DNA from: Alphaproteobacteria bacterium
GTDB taxonomy: Bacteria; Pseudomonadota; Alphaproteobacteria; Rs-D84
Direction of reading: 5' to 3'
Length of the DNA: 38,143 bases
NCBI GenBank assembly: GCA_009783145.1
Contig: WRHR01000009.1
Location: 1 to 38,143 of the forward strand
Numbering within the stretch: position 1 is the first letter of the stretch; the number at the start of each line of letters is the position of its first letter. The position numbers were made by a program, and so were the translations under genes. The notes under the pieces were generated by a model. The model saw only the letters and a list, made by a program, of their open reading frames with translations, did not search any database and was not told where the DNA came from. Positions 22,872 through 30,841 of the stretch are shown in pieces.

Positions 22872-23972
22872 CTACTCCTCTACAATTTCCGGTTTTCCGT
22901 TCGTGACGCGCTTGATAACCGCATCGGATTGGAATATTCCATTATCGCTTTGGGTCAAGCGCCCGACTATGCCGTCGTATTCTTTAATCGCGCGCAAAGC
23001 GGCTGCGGCTTCTTCCGGCGTCTCCGCGGTTTCAAACGCTTTCACCATCAGCATAATCGCGTCATAGAAGTTTCCGGTCGCGAAATCGCTGGCGGTGGAT
23101 TTATATTCGCCGCGCAGGCGAGCGTTGAACTCTTCCGGGCTTTGCGCGACATCGGAAAAATAAGCTCCTTCCAGTATGCTGAAATCCGGCGCCATTGAAA
23201 ACGTTTCGGTATTCGCGATCGGCATGGTCAATCCGGACTCGTGATATTGCTTGATCAAAATAGGAAGCTGCGCGCCCCAGACGCCCACAACCAACGCGTC
23301 GGGCTTCATCTGTTTTATTTGCGCGAGTACCGGGCGGAAATCTTTTTCGGTAGGATTTATCTCGAAAGTTTTCGTTTTAATCCCGGCATTTTTCGCAGCG
23401 CCGGCAAGCGCTTTTTCCAGAACGCTGAATCCGGCATCAACTTCGGAAATTATCGCAATGTTTTTGTATCCCTTACGCGCAAAGAATTCCGCCAGCCTGC
23501 CGGTCGTCTGCGACGGCATCGTCCAGTGTATGAACGCGTAGCCGCCTTTCGCTATATTTTGGTCGCTTGCCCCCACGTTCATATAAATCACTTTATGCTT
23601 GTCGGCAATTGGCGCGACGACCAGTCCGGGAGTGCTTGCGAAACCGACAATCGCAGCCACGGCGTTGCTGAAAATCTGCTTGTTGGCCAGCACCACTGTT
23701 TTTTTAACTTCAAACCTGTCGTCATCAACCACCAATTTATAATAATATCTGTTGTCAGCGTTTTTATTGGCGTTCGCCACTGCCATCATAATTGCATTTT
23801 TCGCAGATTCCCCAACATTCGCCAAATCCCCGGACAAGGGCAGAATCGCGCCGATTTTGATTACGGGCTTATTGTCGGGATTTTCCGCGCTATGGCGCGG
23901 AGAAAATGCAAGCGCAATCGCTGCGATGATCGCAATGACTGCAACAACTATCCACAGTTTTTTATTCTTCAT
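22872..23972 (-). CDS. Liv-type substrate-binding protein (fourth)
   Basis: 366 aa, same family: I-K-I-G-A-I-L-P-L-S-G-D-L-A-N-V-G-E after an N-terminal helix almost identical to that of the next SBP (KKLWIVVAVIAIIAAIALAF-S-P-R). The pair 22872/21743 probably arose by tandem duplication but has diverged in the binding domains. The start ATG overlaps the livH stop (ATGA), so translation is coupled. This is the most classical LivK-like member, with the conserved Y-x-N-V-G-A-S-D region and F-x-A-R-L stretch. Confidence 0.9.
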   Translation of the reverse strand: MKNKKLWIVVAVIAIIAAIALAFSPRHSAENPDNKPVIKIGAILPLSGDLANVGESAKNAIMMAVANANKNADNRYYYKLVVDDDRFEVKKTVVLANKQIFSNAVAAIVGFASTPGLVVAPIADKHKVIYMNVGASDQNIAKGGYAFIHWTMPSQTTGRLAEFFARKGYKNIAIISEVDAGFSVLEKALAGAAKNAGIKTKTFEINPTEKDFRPVLAQIKQMKPDALVVGVWGAQLPILIKQYHESGLTMPIANTETFSMAPDFSILEGAYFSDVAQSPEEFNARLRGEYKSTASDFATGNFYDAIMLMVKAFETAETPEEAAAALRAIKEYDGIVGRLTQSDNGIFQSDAVIKRVTNGKPEIVEE

Positions 23973-24841
23973 TTTTCATTCCTTATTTCGCACTTGGTCG
24001 GCTTTGGCCGGCGAGTGAAAATTCCTTCGGGACGCAGCCACAGTAAAATGATAAATATCACGAATGCAATCACATCGCGCCATTGGCTGGCGAACAGCCA
24101 GACTCCTATATTCTCCGCGCCGGCCAGGACCATTGCGCCCAAATAAGCGCCGCCGATCGTCGGGCCGCCGATAATCGCCGCTATCATGCCCTTGAACAAA
24201 ATATTAAAGCCCATTGTCGGCTCCATACCCGTATCGTATCCTACGCACAAGCCATATGCGCCCAGAATCACGCCCGTCAGCACGGAGACTATCATCACCA
24301 CGCGCCCTACGTCCAATCCGATAATGTTCGCCAGCGGAGGGCTGTCGTGAATTGCGCGGACTTGCTTGCCAAAGAATGTGCGCTGCAGCATAAATGACAA
24401 GCCAACCAACACGACTGCGCCCAGCGCGATGATTACGAATTGAGCAGTTGGAATTCCCATGAATTTTGAAAAATCAACCGCCGACCCCAGAGTCTGATAC
24501 TGCGGCCCGAACAGCAGATGAATCACGCTTTCAAAAATCGTATACACACCCAAGGACACCACCAGTAAGACCATCGGCGACGCGCCGAGTTCGCGGATTG
24601 GCTTGTAAACAAATGCTTCCAAAGCCCAGGTAAATGCCGCGACCAAAATTGCAACAATAGGCCATGCCGCGGCGCCCATCACCGGCACCAGCGCGTATCC
24701 CAGATAAGCGCCCAGCGCGACCGATGCGCCGAGTGTCAGATTAAAGAAAGGCGACACCCAGTACATCAAGCGGAACGCCATGGCGACAAGGGCATACCCG
24801 CTGCCGATTATCAGAGTATTAAGAAGCAATTGTGCCAGCAT
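23969..24841 (-). CDS. livH: Branched-chain amino acid ABC transporter permease LivH
   Basis: 290 aa inner-membrane permease, about eight hydrophobic segments. LivH hallmarks: L-L-N-T-L-I-I-G-S-G-Y-A-L-V-A-M-A-F, F-F-N-L-T-L-G-A, G-K-Q-V-R-A-I-H-D-S-P-P-L-A-N-I-I-G-L-D (the cytoplasmic loop contacting the ATPase), and the late G-G-P-T-I-G-G-A-Y-L-G-A. The start shares one base with the stop of the upstream SBP (TAATG) and the stop overlaps the next SBP start. Pairs with LivM. Confidence 0.95.
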   Translation of the reverse strand: MLAQLLLNTLIIGSGYALVAMAFRLMYWVSPFFNLTLGASVALGAYLGYALVPVMGAAAWPIVAILVAAFTWALEAFVYKPIRELGASPMVLLVVSLGVYTIFESVIHLLFGPQYQTLGSAVDFSKFMGIPTAQFVIIALGAVVLVGLSFMLQRTFFGKQVRAIHDSPPLANIIGLDVGRVVMIVSVLTGVILGAYGLCVGYDTGMEPTMGFNILFKGMIAAIIGGPTIGGAYLGAMVLAGAENIGVWLFASQWRDVIAFVIFIILLWLRPEGIFTRRPKPTKCEIRNEK

Positions 24842-25923
24842 TATTTTACCGGCTCCATCTTGCCGTCTTTCACGATTGAAAGCATAGACGAGCTTTCAAA
24901 TTCGCCGCTTGGTTTTACTTTATATTCCGCGTCAATCCCGCGCCATTTGCCAAAGCCGCGAATTGTTTTCACAACGTCCGCGCCATCCGTTGTCTCGGTC
25001 TTTTCAAACCCATCCGCCAGTGCCGAAATCATATCATATATATAATTTGAAAACCCAGGATTATCGCCAGACTTCAGCCCTATGTGTTTTTGAAATTCTG
25101 CATCCGGAACAAGCCCGCCGATATTATACATTCCTTCGAAAATTGCCATATCACGGGAGAAACGCATAGTATCCGCGAAGAATACCGGCTTTGTGATTTT
25201 CTGAAGCAATATTTCGCGCGTCAGCAAGGTCTGCGCCGGTTCAAAAGAGTCTATAACTATAACTTCGTCGTTATAATCATTCTTTACTTTCGCAACCAAT
25301 TGTGAAAAATTCTTTTCATCAGTATTGAATAAATCCAAGTGGTATTTTATTCCCGCACGATCAAGCTGCGGCAGTAGCTCTTGCATAAATTTTTGCGAAT
25401 TACCGATATTTGCCAGCAGCAATGTCGTGCTTTTTATATTCCTTTGCTTGAATATTTCAACAAACTTTGCATACATATCGCCCATGTTTAAATAAAGGTC
25501 TGTGGGATTTTTCAACTCTTGGCCTTGGGAACAATTAAAATGCGCTATATTATGCTCGGCCGCAACGATGGAAATAATCTTCCCTGCGTTGGTAGTATAT
25601 GACACCAGCGCGTTTGCACCCTTGGCGGCCAGCATTTTTGCGGCATTATTGGCGACTTTATTATCTCCGCCGAAATCTTCAACCAAAAGTTTGTAATAAT
25701 ACTTGCAATTATCAGCACATTTTTTATTTATGTCGGTTACTGCTGTTTCAGCAGCCTTGCGCTCTACAACCCCCAAATGAGCAAAGTTCCCGGTCAGCGG
25801 CAGAACAATACCGATTTTAATAACGGGCTTGTCCGGCGCAACTTCACGCACCGGGCGGAATGCAAAAAATGCTGCAATCACAATTGCAATAATCCCGATA
25901 ATTATTAAAAGTTTCTTTTTCAT
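24841..25923 (-). CDS. Liv-type substrate-binding protein (third)
   Basis: 360 aa: V-I-K-I-G-I-V-L-P-L-T-G-N-F-A-H-L-G after the N-terminal helix MKKKLLIIIGIIAI...FFAF-R-P. The helix is near-identical to that of the 26031 gene, marking a second duplicated pair. Contains two close Cys (N-K-K-C-A-D-N-C-K-Y), unlike the others, which may form a disulfide. SD AAGGAG. The 107-bp gap to the previous gene holds three strong hairpins. Confidence 0.88.
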   Translation of the reverse strand: MKKKLLIIIGIIAIVIAAFFAFRPVREVAPDKPVIKIGIVLPLTGNFAHLGVVERKAAETAVTDINKKCADNCKYYYKLLVEDFGGDNKVANNAAKMLAAKGANALVSYTTNAGKIISIVAAEHNIAHFNCSQGQELKNPTDLYLNMGDMYAKFVEIFKQRNIKSTTLLLANIGNSQKFMQELLPQLDRAGIKYHLDLFNTDEKNFSQLVAKVKNDYNDEVIVIDSFEPAQTLLTREILLQKITKPVFFADTMRFSRDMAIFEGMYNIGGLVPDAEFQKHIGLKSGDNPGFSNYIYDMISALADGFEKTETTDGADVVKTIRGFGKWRGIDAEYKVKPSGEFESSSMLSIVKDGKMEPVK

Positions 25924-25949
25924 AATTTACTCCTTTTGTTTGTTCTGTA

Positions 25950-26022
25950 GGGGCAGGGTTTGCCTGCCCCGGGGCGGGCCGACCCCGCCCCTACTTTCCT
26001 CCCCCAATTTCATTGGGGGAGG
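25950..26022. repeat. Three consecutive hairpins within the liv operon
   Basis: GGGGCAGG/CCTGCCCC (25950-25970), GGGGCGGG/CCCGCCCC (25971-25991) and an 11-bp perfect stem CCTCCCCCAAT/ATTGGGGGAGG (25998-26022). They fill the gap between two SBP genes. Such hairpins may stabilise upstream mRNA or tune expression along the operon; equally they may be dispersed repeats related to 46-77 and 29372-29409. Confidence 0.8.
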
Positions 26023-26030
26023 TGGTGCCC

Positions 26031-27119
26031 TTACATTCTCACTACCTGGCCGTTTTCTATGCGCACGCGGATAAGCGGGCTGTCTATTATTCCGTCTTTA
26101 TCAACACTAATTTTTACACCCAACGCCGACGGGTAATCTTTGATTTGATACAGGCGGTCTTTCACTTCCGGGCCAGTCAGCTTATGGTCCGCAGATTCAT
26201 AAATGCTGACCAGAATTTTGAAGTTATCATACAAATTCGCAGTACAAGGCATTATATGCAAGTCCGTGCGATCGGCCAGACGGCTTTGAAATTCAGGGCT
26301 GCCGCTGATGGACGAAACGAATACAGAGCCTTCCAGATAATCCCTGTTTGGCGTATTTGCAATTTCATCTATGGACGTATATGGAATGTTCAGATTCTGC
26401 TCTGCTGCCTGCTTTGCAAAAATCGTCATCTGCGGATCAAGAAGCATCAGCATTACTAAGTCCGGCTTTTGCGCGCGCATTTTCTCTATCACCAGTCTGA
26501 AATCTTTTTCATTGATATTCACAAGGTTCATCGACGTGAATTTGATTCCGTTTTTTGCCGCAAGTTTTTCAACCTCATCCATCAGTTCCGTTATATTCGC
26601 GGAATTCTGCGCGATGGAAGATATGGTTTTTATGCCCCTGTCTTTCATCAAAGAAACAAATGCCGCAGCCTGGGTGGCGGGCCGCGACCAATGATTAAAT
26701 GAATATTCGTAATCCTTGAAAAACTTCGCGCCCCAAGTGCAGCCCATACCGGGAATTTGATGTTTTTCTATCACGGGCGCGCCGATATTGGAGCCATCAA
26801 ACATAAACAGCATCGCGTCCGCGTTTTTCGCGCTGATAAGACGGGTAGTGTTTAACACGATTTTCTTCATATCATATTGATCGTCTTCAAAGATAAGCTC
26901 ATAACGATATTTGGAATTGGCTGGAATTTCCGCCTGCGCCATCAACAAGGATTCACGGATAACGCTTCCGATTGACGCCAAATTCCCCGTCAGCGGCAAT
27001 GTAGCGCCAATTTTTACCACCGGCCGAGGATCCGCGGATTCGCGCGCTGGGCGGAATGCGAAGAATGCCACAGCAGCGATTGCGATAATCCCGATGATGA
27101 TCAAGAGCTTCTTTTTCAT
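26031..27119 (-). CDS. Liv-type substrate-binding protein (second)
   Basis: 362 aa: V-K-I-G-A-T-L-P-L-T-G-N-L-A-S-I-G after the helix MKKKLLIIIGIIAI...FFAF-R-P. No lipobox. Type I periplasmic binding fold inferred from the conserved strand order. SD AAGGA, 7 nt from the ATG, 10 bp after the small Cys-protein gene. Ends in R-I-E-N-G-Q-V-V-R-M, the usual C-terminal strand of this family. Confidence 0.88.
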   Translation of the reverse strand: MKKKLLIIIGIIAIAAVAFFAFRPARESADPRPVVKIGATLPLTGNLASIGSVIRESLLMAQAEIPANSKYRYELIFEDDQYDMKKIVLNTTRLISAKNADAMLFMFDGSNIGAPVIEKHQIPGMGCTWGAKFFKDYEYSFNHWSRPATQAAAFVSLMKDRGIKTISSIAQNSANITELMDEVEKLAAKNGIKFTSMNLVNINEKDFRLVIEKMRAQKPDLVMLMLLDPQMTIFAKQAAEQNLNIPYTSIDEIANTPNRDYLEGSVFVSSISGSPEFQSRLADRTDLHIMPCTANLYDNFKILVSIYESADHKLTGPEVKDRLYQIKDYPSALGVKISVDKDGIIDSPLIRVRIENGQVVRM

Positions 27120-27129
27120 GATTATTCCT

Positions 27130-27501
27130 TTATTTTTTCGAGTTGCATTGAACGTACGGAGTTGCGATTTTTGGAACTATCCAAGGATTCGCAATCAGAA
27201 ACTCCGAAACGTTGACCGTGCGGCGGGTGTCGAACAGATAATGATTAACCGTCTTCCATTGATCCGGCGTCAGATTCGCCAAAACCGCATTGGCAACGCA
27301 TTCGCAAATACCATCCGTGGTCGGCGTAGCGCATTTATCAATCAGTTTTTTTACCTGCTCTTCGGGGCTGACCGTCTCAACTACTTTTGACACGACTTCG
27401 CCGACCTTGCCGTCGCCGCCGAAAATGCTGGACCACGACAAGGCCGACGCCGATGTAACAACCATGCTGAGCATTCCGATCATTAAGAGTTTCTTTTGCA
27501 T
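27130..27501 (-). CDS. Small exported Cys-containing protein within the liv operon
   Basis: 123 aa, family not recognised. Start at 27501 by SD AAGGA and a clean signal peptide (MQKKLLMIGMLSMVVTSASA, cleavage after A-S-A). The mature protein is about 100 residues with four Cys, three of them clustered in C-A-T-P-T-T-D-G-I-C-E-C and one near the C-terminus (Y-V-Q-C). The helical part L-T-P-D-Q-W-K-T-V-N-H-Y-L-F resembles small periplasmic helix-bundle proteins. It is not a known Liv component, yet it sits between livG and an SBP gene with gaps of 16 and 10 bp, so it is co-transcribed. Confidence 0.8.
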   Translation of the reverse strand: MQKKLLMIGMLSMVVTSASALSWSSIFGGDGKVGEVVSKVVETVSPEEQVKKLIDKCATPTTDGICECVANAVLANLTPDQWKTVNHYLFDTRRTVNVSEFLIANPWIVPKIATPYVQCNSKK

Positions 27502-27517
27502 GTTTTTTCCTTTCTTG

Positions 27518-28249
27518 TTAGATGCCAAGATATGCTTCTTGGACTTTTTTGTTTTTCAGGACCGCGTCGGGGGTGCCGTTCGCCAGCAGCTGGCCATGAT
27601 CAAGCACTATTATATTATCGCACAAGCGGCGGATAAGGCCTATGTTATGCTCTATAACCACCAAGGTTTTCCCAGCCGAACGAAGTTCACCCAACAACCC
27701 GGCGACCTGCTCTACCATTGCTGGGAACAGGCCCGTAAAAGGCTCGTCCAGCAGATAAACATCCGCGTCTTGAATCATTGCGCGGCCCAGCTCTAACAAT
27801 TTCCTTTGGCCGTAAGACAAATCTTCGGCGTTGGCGTTTCGTTTATCCAAAAGATGAATTTTGCTCAGCATTGAATCAATCCTGAGCGCATATTCCTCCG
27901 TGCCGACTTCGCCAAGGCCGCCCATAATTTTCGTATTCGCAATTGCCAACAGCAAATTATCCGTTACCGACATTTGATTTATCAGCCGGCCGTCCTGGAA
28001 AGTGCGGGCAATACGAAGTGAGCGCAACGCCATAGGCTGTATATGAGTAAAAGTTTCGCCGCTGATAACAACTTCCCCGCAATCGGGCGTTAGGGTTCCG
28101 GTCAGCAGGTTCATCAACGTGGTCTTGCCCGACCCATTAGGTCCGATAAGGCCGGTCGCAATGCCGCGCGGAAAAGCCACGGACAAGTCATCCACCGCCC
28201 GCAAGCCTCCGAATGCTTTTGTAAGATGCTTTACTTCTATCGCGTTCAT
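27518..28249 (-). CDS. livG: Branched-chain amino acid ABC transporter ATPase LivG
   Basis: 243 aa. F-G-G-L-R-A-V-D-D (typical LivG opening), Walker A G-L-I-G-P-N-G-S-G-K-T-T, Q-loop I-A-R-T-F-Q, signature L-S-Y-G-Q-R-K-L-L-E-L, Walker B V-Y-L-L-D-E-P-F-T-G-L, switch V-I-E-H-N. The ATG overlaps the stop of the preceding SBP gene (ATGA). Forms the ATPase heterodimer with LivF. Confidence 0.95.
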   Translation of the reverse strand: MNAIEVKHLTKAFGGLRAVDDLSVAFPRGIATGLIGPNGSGKTTLMNLLTGTLTPDCGEVVISGETFTHIQPMALRSLRIARTFQDGRLINQMSVTDNLLLAIANTKIMGGLGEVGTEEYALRIDSMLSKIHLLDKRNANAEDLSYGQRKLLELGRAMIQDADVYLLDEPFTGLFPAMVEQVAGLLGELRSAGKTLVVIEHNIGLIRRLCDNIIVLDHGQLLANGTPDAVLKNKKVQEAYLGI

Positions 28250-29337
28250 TTTACGACTTCAAATTTTCCATCTTTTACTTGCTTGATTATATCTTCGGTC
28301 TGGAAGAATTGACCGGCTTGTTTATATTTCTCGCCGGTTTCGCCAACAAAAGTTTTTTGCGCGTTCAGCCATTCTATCGCGCCGGCAACCGAGTCCGAAT
28401 TTTCAAACGCCTGCACGATAATCGATGCGATATCATATATTATCGATGCATTTTGCGTGCTGCGCAGCTTGGAAAAATCTTTGAAGTTTTTCAGAAACTT
28501 ATCGCTTCCGTCCGGATAGAAAATATACCAAGTATCGTTAAAACTCGCGCTGTTTTCCGAATACTCTGTTTGCTGAACGCTGGTAAATGGAATATCTATT
28601 CCCAATTCAAACATCTGCTTGCGCATTATATCAAAGTCCGGAATTTCCAAAATGGACATTACGATATCCGGTTTCGCGGATTCGATTTTTTTAAGCGTGG
28701 TTCTGAAATCGCGCGTTCCCATACTCAATGATTGGTCGCTTACAATCTTGATGCCGAAATCGTGCGCTTGCTTTCTGAATTCGCCCATAAGCGTATCGGC
28801 AAAGCTGTTTATGTTGCCTATGATCGCAAGCTCTTTGACGCCCAGCCGTTTCATTTCCACCAAAGAAGCCGCTGCTTCGCTTGACAGCCTGGGGCCCATA
28901 TTAAAGCTGTTGGAATGGGATATCGTATCCATACTTGCCCCCATGTTGAAATGCACGACCGGCGCATTTTTCACATTCTGGGACACGACTTGCCCGGCGG
29001 CATCCCAATACGAGATTATCGCAGAAACTTTGTCGTGCGATACAAATTTGCTGGATATTGTAGAACCGGATTTCAAATCCCAATGGTCTTGGCCTTCTAT
29101 TATGAATTCGTATCTATTCCGGGTATTTTTATCCTTCAAATCCCGCTGAAACATAAGAAGGGCTTCCTTTGCGATTTCTCCATTTTCATTATAATCTCCG
29201 GTCAAAGGCAACACTGCACCGATTCTGATAATTGGCTTATCGCCTTGGGCAACTGGCGCATGCCTTGGCATAACAGCAAACACCAATGCAGCAATCGCAA
29301 CTATTATTCCGATTATTAGCCAGATTTTCTTTTTCAT
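28246..29337 (-). CDS. Liv-type substrate-binding protein (first)
   Basis: 363 aa: I-I-R-I-G-A-V-L-P-L-T-G-D-Y-N-E-N-G after an N-terminal helix MKKKIWLIIGIIVAIAALVF-A-V-M-P-R; no lipobox. SD AAGGAA. Of the five receptors its helix is the most distinct. Translationally coupled to livG. Confidence 0.88.
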   Translation of the reverse strand: MKKKIWLIIGIIVAIAALVFAVMPRHAPVAQGDKPIIRIGAVLPLTGDYNENGEIAKEALLMFQRDLKDKNTRNRYEFIIEGQDHWDLKSGSTISSKFVSHDKVSAIISYWDAAGQVVSQNVKNAPVVHFNMGASMDTISHSNSFNMGPRLSSEAAASLVEMKRLGVKELAIIGNINSFADTLMGEFRKQAHDFGIKIVSDQSLSMGTRDFRTTLKKIESAKPDIVMSILEIPDFDIMRKQMFELGIDIPFTSVQQTEYSENSASFNDTWYIFYPDGSDKFLKNFKDFSKLRSTQNASIIYDIASIIVQAFENSDSVAGAIEWLNAQKTFVGETGEKYKQAGQFFQTEDIIKQVKDGKFEVVK

Positions 29338-29371
29338 TTTGGTTCCTTTGTTTTATTTTACCCCTGCCCCA

Positions 29372-29409
29372 CCCGCTTACGCGGGCACCCCTTCCCCAGG
29401 GGGAAGGGG
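29372..29409. repeat. GC-rich hairpin pair between livM and the first SBP gene
   Basis: CCCGC-TTAC-GCGGG (29372-29385) and CCCCTTCCCC with GGGGAAGGGG (29388-29409). The same arrangement as 46-77 at the window start. It lies in the 77-bp gap after livM and may set the ratio of permease to receptor mRNA. Confidence 0.75.
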
Positions 29410-29414
29410 AATTA

Positions 29415-30281
29415 TTACATCCTATACTTCCCCAAGAATCCTTTGGGTTTGAAGACCATCATCAGCACCAGTGTTGCGCCGTAGATTATTTGTTGCAGTT
29501 GCGCGGCGACCTCGTACGGCAGGCCTATGAACCGCAATGCTTCGGGTAATGACAGCAGCACCAGCGCGCCCAGGACACTGCCCCAGCTGCTGGCCAGTCC
29601 GCCGATTACTATAATCGTGAATAAGAATATGCCCTCTTTAACCTGAAACGTGCTGGGGTCAATAAACGCGATATAACTGGCGAACAGGCTGCCTGCGATA
29701 CCTGCAATCACGGCGGACATAATGAAAATAAGGCTTTTCATTTTCTCCGCCGGGTATCCCAGCACTGTGGCCAGTTGCTCATCCTCGCGGACTGCTTTCA
29801 GTGCGCGGCCGAAAGACGACCGATCTATCCATTCATACAATGCGAATATTATACCCAGCACGACCAAGCACAAAATCAAAAAGCCCGCGTTGCTTTCTAT
29901 TCCCTGGCCGAAAATTGCAGGCTTTGGAATTCCAAATATGCCCAGCGGCCCGCGCGTAAGTTCTTTCCAATTAAGTAAAATTGAAAATACAATTATGGAT
30001 AATCCGGCGGAAACAATCGCATAATAATCGCCTTTCCAGCGCGATAAAATTCGTCCGACAAAGCCAGCCGCGATTATATTTAGGCCTGCGCCCAGCGCCA
30101 GCGATGTAAAGAAGTCCATGCCCAATGCGGTCATGCCCAACGCCGTCGCATATGCGCCGATTCCATAGAAAGCAGCCTGGGCCAGCGACAGCAATCCAGC
30201 CATGCCGACGACCAAATTTAGGCTCAGCGCCAGCACCCCATAAATGCAGAACAAAATCCCAAGATTTAGTAAATATTCCAT
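29415..30281 (-). CDS. livM: Branched-chain amino acid ABC transporter permease LivM
   Basis: 288 aa, multi-spanning. LivM hallmarks: A-L-S-L-N-L-V-V-G-M-A-G-L-L-S-L-A-Q-A-A-F-Y-G-I-G-A-Y, G-D-Y-Y-A-I-V-S-A-G-L, the coupling loop S-F-G-R-A-L-K-A-V-R-E-D-E and G-G-L-A-S-S-W-G-S-V-L-G-A. First gene of the operon. TATAAT lies 9 nt before the ATG and no SD is present, so the mRNA has almost no leader. Confidence 0.95.
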   Translation of the reverse strand: MEYLLNLGILFCIYGVLALSLNLVVGMAGLLSLAQAAFYGIGAYATALGMTALGMDFFTSLALGAGLNIIAAGFVGRILSRWKGDYYAIVSAGLSIIVFSILLNWKELTRGPLGIFGIPKPAIFGQGIESNAGFLILCLVVLGIIFALYEWIDRSSFGRALKAVREDEQLATVLGYPAEKMKSLIFIMSAVIAGIAGSLFASYIAFIDPSTFQVKEGIFLFTIIVIGGLASSWGSVLGALVLLSLPEALRFIGLPYEVAAQLQQIIYGATLVLMMVFKPKGFLGKYRM

Positions 30282-30290
30282 AGCGGGATA

Positions 30291-30320
30291 ATTATAGGAA
30301 GAAAGATGTCAAGATATCAA
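30291..30320 (-). promoter_or_regulatory. Promoter of the liv operon
   Basis: On the minus strand TTGATA (30320-30315), 18-bp spacer, TATAAT (30296-30291), then 9 nt to the livM ATG. Two consensus TTGACA boxes (30312-30307 and 30338-30333) lie around it; the further one could pair with TATCTT (30316-30311, spacer 16). Overlapping start sites are possible. Confidence 0.65.
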
Positions 30321-30364
30321 TAAGAAAAATTATGTCAAGCCTGCCGGATTGATTAATGCGAATA

Positions 30365-30787
30365 CTATATATAGCCTTCGTATTGCGTAAAGCCGATGTA
30401 ATATTTATACTTTTCCGGCGTAAAGCGCAGAAATACATAAGTCGGATCGTCGTATCCAGTGACTCCGAATTTCTTTATACCCGGCAGAAAACGATTTTGC
30501 TTTTCACGCATATCCTCAATGATCTCTATCCGGCCAAAAAGCCGCAGAGACATCCTTGTTGCCGGGTTGAAGTAATAAAGGCAAATATTGTGATTTTCTG
30601 AAACCTGCCACAGCGTCTTCCATCTGGTCGATGTAAAGAAATATAGGTCCAGATCCGTAATCTCGCGGTTGAAAATATTTATCACATTACGCGCGTCCGG
30701 ATATTTATCCGGCCTGTTTGTCGCCAGGATAACGTCTTCGCACGAACGGATTATATCTATAAAAGACTGTTTTTGTTCGTCTGTCAT
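30365..30787 (-). CDS. Pyridoxamine 5'-phosphate oxidase-like FMN-binding protein
   Basis: 140 aa, split-barrel flavin-binding fold of the general-stress-protein/PNPOx-like group. Visible: V-I-L-A-T-N-R-P-D-K-Y-P-D-A-R-N-V, the strand L-Y-F-F-T-S-T-R-W-K-T-L-W-Q-V (phosphate-binding Thr/Ser-Lys region), I-C-L-Y-Y-F-N-P and R-L-F-G-R-I-E-I-I-E-D. Cofactor binding and substrate not proven. The start is preceded by TG-A-TAGAAT and 7 nt, without SD, so the transcript is likely leaderless. Confidence 0.82.
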   Translation of the reverse strand: MTDEQKQSFIDIIRSCEDVILATNRPDKYPDARNVINIFNREITDLDLYFFTSTRWKTLWQVSENHNICLYYFNPATRMSLRLFGRIEIIEDMREKQNRFLPGIKKFGVTGYDDPTYVFLRFTPEKYKYYIGFTQYEGYI

Positions 30788-30794
30788 ATAAACA

Positions 30795-30803
30795 ATTCTA
30801 TCA
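30795..30803 (-). promoter_or_regulatory. Extended -10 element, leaderless start
   Basis: On the minus strand TG-A-TAGAAT ends 7 nt before the ATG at 30787, the same geometry as at 2663-2679 and 6279-6295. Confidence 0.5.
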
Positions 30804-30841
30804 GCGATTCATACGAAACAAACAGGTATTGATTCCGATGG

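Noticed and set aside
21698-24146. Plus-strand ORFs of 326 and 301 aa across the SBP genes
   Set aside because: Antisense to well-supported receptor and permease genes; Arg/Phe/His-rich composition typical of shadow frames.
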